From positions 1 through 64,000 of the forward strand of contig JBKHXX010000038.1 in assembly GCA_046565765.1 (NCBI GenBank): a stretch of 64,000 nucleotides of DNA, read 5' to 3'. Below, piece after piece: positions 59,127 through 64,000 of the stretch. The DNA is from JBFMCT01 sp046565765 (GTDB lineage: Bacteria; Actinomycetota; Acidimicrobiia; Acidimicrobiales; AC-14). Under the pieces are notes generated by a model that ran no database searches, was not told the origin of the DNA, and saw only the letters and a program-made list of their open reading frames with translations. The number at the start of each line of letters is the position of its first letter. The first letter of the stretch is position 1. The position numbers and the translations under genes are program-made.

Positions 59127-59173
59127 TTTTGGGGCGGTGCATCCACGCCCTGCGTGGTCTGGACGCCCCAAAA
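59127..59173. repeat. 47-bp palindrome, copy 4 (between ino1 and methyltransferase)
   Basis: Outer arms TTTTGGGGCG / CGCCCCAAAA, inner arms CCACG / CGTGG, spacers of 6 and centre of 5. It lies seven bases past the ino1 stop and 15 bases before the methyltransferase start, both on the minus strand. Confidence 0.9.
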
Positions 59174-59180
59174 CGGGGGG

Positions 59181-60262
<1,082 letters not shown>

Positions 60263-60266
<4 letters not shown>

Positions 60267-60910
60267 GAGTCCTCCTTGGGGCTCGATGCCGAAAGGGCGT
60301 GCTTCTCGTTGTCGATGAGCGCGTCCAGCCAGCTGATGTCGCGCTCGGTGGCCTCGGTGTCGTGCTCCACCAGCGACCGCATGTACGTGTCCATCCGGTC
60401 GCGCCGGCCGCGGGCGGTGCTGCGGTAGCGGGCGAGCCGCTCGACGAGCTGGGCCCGGCGGCGCTCCAGGAGGCCCAGGCGGGCCTCGGGCGCCAGGTAG
60501 CGGCAGAAGGCGAGCTTGAGGTTGAAGGCCCGCTCGTCGTCGACCCCGCCGCCGTTGTCCCCGGTCAGAAGGTCCTCGAACAGCTCCTCGCCCCGCGCCG
60601 TGATTCGGTACACCTTGCGCACGCGGGAGCTGCGGGGCTCGGCTCGGCGCGCCGCCCGGGCCCGGAAGGCGGCCGCCTCGCCGGCGATCGACCCGGTCAT
60701 GGGCACGAACGGAGGCGGCGCCGCAGCCGGCGGTGGGGCCGCGGCCGACGTCTCGACCGCGCCGGCCCGCTGGAGGCGGGCGAGGGCGGGGTAGAGGGAG
60801 CCGAACGACACGCTGGAGAACGGCCCGAGCGCGTCGACGAGCCGCTTCTTCAGCTCGTAGCCGTGCAGCTCCTGCTCCTTGAGCAGCCCGAGGATGGCGA
60901 GTTCCAGCAT
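60263..60910 (-). CDS. PadR-family transcriptional regulator
   Basis: 215 aa. MLELAILGLLKEQELHGYELKKRL is the PadR winged helix (LELAILGLLKEQELHGYEL, quoted), SFGSLYPALARLQRAGAV the recognition region; a Pro/Ala insert follows, then VYRITARGEELFEDLL and a helical dimer domain. Upstream, two CGATATATCG palindromes (60919-60928, 60932-60941) overlap its promoter, so it is probably autoregulated and controls ino1. Confidence 0.9.
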
Positions 60911-60917
60911 GTTGTGT

Positions 60918-60942
60918 CCGATATATCGACCCGATATATCGG
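60918..60942. promoter_or_regulatory. Operator candidate: tandem CGATATATCG palindromes
   Basis: Two identical 10-bp palindromes CGATATATCG at 60919-60928 and 60932-60941 (13-bp repeat period), eight bases upstream of the padR ATG. AT-rich palindromes of this kind are rare in this GC-rich window and match what PadR dimers bind. Divergent DUF5318 begins at 61025. Confidence 0.8.
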
Positions 60943-61024
60943 CGGAAAGTATCGCTCACGCCCCGGACTTCGTCAACGCGCCCGGCGGCCCCGGGCCGAA
61001 CCATGCCGGTCTACCCTTGGCCGC

Positions 61025-61435
61025 GTGAGTTTCCGGCCGGAGTCGCTGCGCGGCGCCCGACCTGACCGCGCCCCGGGTCAGATCGACTACCGGCTGATCC
61101 GCAAGCACACCGTCGACGAGTTCAAGCGGGGCCGGCTGAGCCGCCTCGACGTGTGCGACGCCCAGCCCGAGCTGCTGAGGGCGGCCCGCAACTGCGGGCG
61201 GGGAGCGTCCCAGGAGTGCCCCATCTGCGACGAGCACAGCCTGGTGCTGGTGACCTGGGTGTTCGGTGCCCGGCTGCCCGCCCACGGCCGCTGCATCACC
61301 AGCGCCAAGGAGCTCGACAAGCTGGGGCGGCGGGTGTCGGAGCTGGCCGCCTACGTCGTCGAGGTGTGCCCCGAGTGCTCCTGGAACCACCTCCTGCGCA
61401 CCTTCCCCGTCGGAGGACGGAACCGGCCCGGATGA
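61025..61435 (+). CDS. DUF5318 protein with Cys pairs
   Basis: 136 aa, GTG start. QIDYRLIRKHTVDEFKRGRLSRLDVCDAQPELLRAARNCG (quoted as IDYRLIRKHTVDEFKRGRL and VCDAQPELLRAARNCG) then CPICDEHSLVLVTWVFG and CPECSWNHLLR, with four or more Cys likely binding zinc. The DUF5318-ponA pair is conserved in actinobacteria (mycobacterial Rv0049-Rv0050). Function unknown. Confidence 0.85.
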   Translation: MSFRPESLRGARPDRAPGQIDYRLIRKHTVDEFKRGRLSRLDVCDAQPELLRAARNCGRGASQECPICDEHSLVLVTWVFGARLPAHGRCITSAKELDKLGRRVSELAAYVVEVCPECSWNHLLRTFPVGGRNRPG

Positions 61436-61461
61436 GCACCGTTGGGTAGGCTGCGGCCGCC

Positions 61462-64000
61462 GTGCGCCGCAACCCCCCGATCGGGATGTCGCCGATGACG
61501 GTCCGCCAGCCTTCCGGCACCCAGCCGTCGCGCTCGGCCGGTGCCCGTCGTCCCTCCGCGGCCCCGAACGGGTCGGGCAACGGCACCCGTCCCGGCGGCA
61601 CACGCTCGGGCGGGGCCGGCTCACCGCCGCCGCGGGCCCGCACCGCCACCGGGAACCGTCGACCGGCACCCCCGCGGCCCGGGCGCAACGGCAACCGCGA
61701 CGCCCGGTCGGCGGCACCGCCTCAGGCCCGCCGCCGCGCCAGCGAGAACGGGAACGGCAACGGGGCCGTCCTGCCGCCGCGCACCGCTCGGACCGCCCGT
61801 CCTCCCGGCGCGCCTCCTGGACCACCCCGGCGGCCGGCCGGGCCGTCGCGGCCGTCCGGTCGCGGACCCGCCCGCGTCCCCGCCCAGCCCCGGGCGCCCA
61901 AGAAGCCGGGCCTGTTCTGGCGCTACCGGCGGGTGCTCTTCCTCCTCGGGTTCCTGCTCTTCACCGCGGTGACCGGTGCGGTGTGGGTGATCGCCCGCAT
62001 CCCGCTGCCGTCCGAAGCCCCCCTGGCCCGCACCACCCTCATCTTCGACGCCTCGGGCAAGCAGGTGGCGGAGTTGCACGGCGTGGAGAACCGATTCCCC
62101 GTCCCCCTGGCCGACGTCCCCGCCATCACGCAGGCGGCGGTGATCGCAGCCGAAGACCGCAAGTTCCTCGAGCACAAGGGCGTCGACCCGTGGGGCATCC
62201 TGCGGGCCACGTGGGTCGACATCCGCAACGAGGGCGGCACCCAGGGCGGGTCCACCATCACCCAGCAGTACGTGAAGAACCAGATCGTCGGCTCCGACCG
62301 CACCCTCGCCCGCAAGCTCAAGGAAGCGGTCGTGGCCATCAAGCTGGAGCGGAAGTACTCCAAGCAGGAGATCCTCGAGAAGTACCTCAACACCGTCTAC
62401 TTCGGGCGGGGCGCCTACGGCATCGAGGCCGCCTCCCAGACGTACTTCAAGCACCCCGCCTCCGAGCTCGACCTCAAGGAGTCGGCCTACCTGGCGGGCC
62501 TGATCCGCATCCCCTCCAACGGCGACGTGTTCGTCGACCCGGAGTCGGCCTACTTCGTGCGCTCGTCGGTGCTGACCAACATGGTGCGCAGCGCCGTCAT
62601 CACCCAGGCCGACGCCGACGCGGTGGAGGCCACCAAGATCGAGCACTACGTGTTCGCCCCCGAGATCGCGGACACGAGCTTCACCAACCCCAGCAACGGC
62701 GTCGAGTACTTCGTGGAGTTCGTCCGCCAGGAGCTGTTCCGGAAGTACGGCGAGGACCGCGTGCTGCGGGGCGGCCTGCGGGTGCACACCAGCCTCGACC
62801 CCAAGACGCAGGCCATCGCCTACGACACGATCTACGGCAACGACGGGTACCTGCCGCCCAGCGGGGCCGAGCGCGACCCGATCGCCGCCCTGGTCTCGGT
62901 GGACGGCGAGGGCCGCGTGGTGGCCATGGTGGGCAACCGGGACTGGGCCAAGTCGCAGGTGAACGTGGCAGTCGGCGAGCTGGGCGGGGGCAGCGGCCGC
63001 CAGGGCGGCTCGGCGTTCAAGCCGTTCGTGCTGGCCGAGGCGGTCAACCGGGGGATCTCGGTGACCGACAAGTACTACCCGGGCCCGGCCGAGATCGGTC
63101 CGCTCCCGGGGTGGGAGGAGCCGGTCCACAACTACAACGAAGCCGGCTACGGGTTCATCAACCTCACCGAGGCCACGGTCAACTCGGTGAACACGGTGTA
63201 CGCCCAGCTGGTGGGAGAGGTGGGTGCCGACAAGGTGGTGCAGATGGCCAAGAGCCTGGGCATCACGTCGGAGCTCAACCCGGTGCCCTCCATCACCCTC
63301 GGCACCCAGGAGGTGTCGGTGATGGAGATGGCGAACGCCTACCTGACCTTCTTCAACGACGGCATGCACGTCGACGCCCGGGTCATCACCAGGGTCACCG
63401 ACGGCGACGCCGTGATCGTCCCCGACGAGCCCTCGGGCCGCCGCCGGGCCATCCCCCGGGAGACGGCCGAGAAGGTCCGGGAGGTCCTCGGCGCGGTGGT
63501 CGAGCGGGGCTCGGGCACCGCCGCCCGGCTGCCCAACAGCGACGTGTGGGGCAAGACGGGCACCACCGAGGGGTTCGGCGACGCCTGGTTCGTGGGCGGC
63601 AACGAGAAGCTCGTCACCGCGGTGTGGATGGGCTACGAGGAGGGGCAGGCCCGCCAGTTGCTCAACGTACGCGGCATCCGGCAGGTCTCGGGCGGCACCC
63701 TGCCCGCCGCCATCTTCCGTGACTTCGTGAACGAGGCGGCGCCGGGCGACGGGAAGGCGGCCAACGTCGCGCCCCTCGACGCCTCCTCGCTGAACTCGCC
63801 GAGCCCGGGTGTCGTCACCACCGTTCCCCGGGCGCCGGTCACCGCCGCGGTGGTGGAGGAGGCTCCGGTCCCGTCGACGACCACGGCTCCCGCCGTCCAG
63901 CCCACCACGACGGTGGCGTCCCCGCCGGCCACCTCGTCCAACACGCCGGCGACCAACCCGGCCCCCTCGTCGCCCCTCACCACCGCCCCGCCCCGCACCA
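61462..64000 (+). CDS. Class A penicillin-binding protein (PonA-like), 3' end outside window
   Basis: At least 846 aa visible; GTG 61462 assumed (ATGs at 61486 and 61495 are alternatives). A basic, Pro/Arg-rich cytosolic tail of about 150 aa, one TM helix (VLFLLGFLLFTAVTGAVWVI), a GT51 transglycosylase (catalytic Glu231 in EDRKFLEHKG; GGSTITQQYVKN) and a transpeptidase with Ser517 in GSAFKPF, SVN in TVNSVNTVYAQ and KTG at about 698. Builds and cross-links peptidoglycan. The Thr/Pro-rich tail runs past the window edge. Confidence 0.93.
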   Translation, partial: MRRNPPIGMSPMTVRQPSGTQPSRSAGARRPSAAPNGSGNGTRPGGTRSGGAGSPPPRARTATGNRRPAPPRPGRNGNRDARSAAPPQARRRASENGNGNGAVLPPRTARTARPPGAPPGPPRRPAGPSRPSGRGPARVPAQPRAPKKPGLFWRYRRVLFLLGFLLFTAVTGAVWVIARIPLPSEAPLARTTLIFDASGKQVAELHGVENRFPVPLADVPAITQAAVIAAEDRKFLEHKGVDPWGILRATWVDIRNEGGTQGGSTITQQYVKNQIVGSDRTLARKLKEAVVAIKLERKYSKQEILEKYLNTVYFGRGAYGIEAASQTYFKHPASELDLKESAYLAGLIRIPSNGDVFVDPESAYFVRSSVLTNMVRSAVITQADADAVEATKIEHYVFAPEIADTSFTNPSNGVEYFVEFVRQELFRKYGEDRVLRGGLRVHTSLDPKTQAIAYDTIYGNDGYLPPSGAERDPIAALVSVDGEGRVVAMVGNRDWAKSQVNVAVGELGGGSGRQGGSAFKPFVLAEAVNRGISVTDKYYPGPAEIGPLPGWEEPVHNYNEAGYGFINLTEATVNSVNTVYAQLVGEVGADKVVQMAKSLGITSELNPVPSITLGTQEVSVMEMANAYLTFFNDGMHVDARVITRVTDGDAVIVPDEPSGRRRAIPRETAEKVREVLGAVVERGSGTAARLPNSDVWGKTGTTEGFGDAWFVGGNEKLVTAVWMGYEEGQARQLLNVRGIRQVSGGTLPAAIFRDFVNEAAPGDGKAANVAPLDASSLNSPSPGVVTTVPRAPVTAAVVEEAPVPSTTTAPAVQPTTTVASPPATSSNTPATNPAPSSPLTTAPPRT

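Noticed and set aside
61266..63722. Long open frame across ponA in another phase
   Set aside because: Its product is Arg/Pro/Gly-rich without domains, while the adjacent frame encodes clear GT51 and transpeptidase motifs; it is a high-GC shadow frame.

Overview
High-GC (roughly 70% by eye) bacterial chromosome with GTG/TTG starts, many 4-base ATGA/GTGA gene overlaps and very short intergenic gaps. Gene order and families (PadR-ino1, DUF5318-ponA, pcnA, DUF6049, trxB-trxA-parB-parA-rsmG-jag-yidC-yidD-rnpA-rpmH-dnaA-dnaN-recF-dciA-gyrB-gyrA-DUF3566) are the classic actinobacterial replication-origin neighbourhood. The style fits a deep-branching actinobacterium, plausibly Acidimicrobiia; the class is an inference from gene order and composition.

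Layout. 1-4 kb: end of an acidic membrane protein gene, a nitrilase-like gene with the catalytic Cys replaced, an Fpg/Nei glycosylase, a saccharopine-dehydrogenase-like gene coupled to a 45-aa membrane peptide. 4.0-5.8 kb: tRNA-Ile(GAT) followed by a 1.7-kb insert bounded by a 33-bp direct repeat of the tRNA 5' half; it carries a compact three-gene operon (excisionase-like HTH, MerR/DUF433 antitoxin, PIN-like toxin) and no integrase. 5.9-25 kb: accessory and metabolic genes: an ABM-like protein with a 37-aa peptide and a membrane protein, a large LuxR/AAA regulator, a short OLD-family nuclease, an FHA-HTH protein with a kinase/YVTN-propeller protein, an aldose epimerase, an ene-reductase/GMC oxidase pair, YceI, GH15 and SDR genes. 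25-42 kb: origin region, with an endonuclease-bearing intein in GyrA, dnaA/dnaN with candidate oriC, and a parS site inside rsmG. 42-64 kb: thioredoxin system, ECF sigma/anti-sigma pair, a receptor Ser/Thr kinase, a divergently transcribed pseudokinase-TIR-transmembrane protein, then a conserved block (DegV, DUF6049, GNAT, PCMT-like, Mrp, HDAC-like, SUKH, pcnA, zinc-ribbon peptide, methyltransferase, ino1, PadR, DUF5318) ending in a class A penicillin-binding protein cut by the window edge.

The most unusual items are: four copies of a 47-bp palindrome of strictly constant geometry lying in intergenic gaps (one supplies the gyrA ribosome-binding site); the tRNA-Ile toxin-antitoxin islet, whose operon begins 10 bases inside the tRNA-derived repeat; the pseudokinase-TIR receptor sharing a promoter gap with a receptor kinase; absence of murJ at its usual place between DUF6049 and the sigma factor; and several genes (recF, probably dnaA and the saccharopine-dehydrogenase-like gene) whose complete N-terminus seems to need a CTG start. 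Several small genes (37, 45, 56 aa) are supported by coupling to their neighbours.
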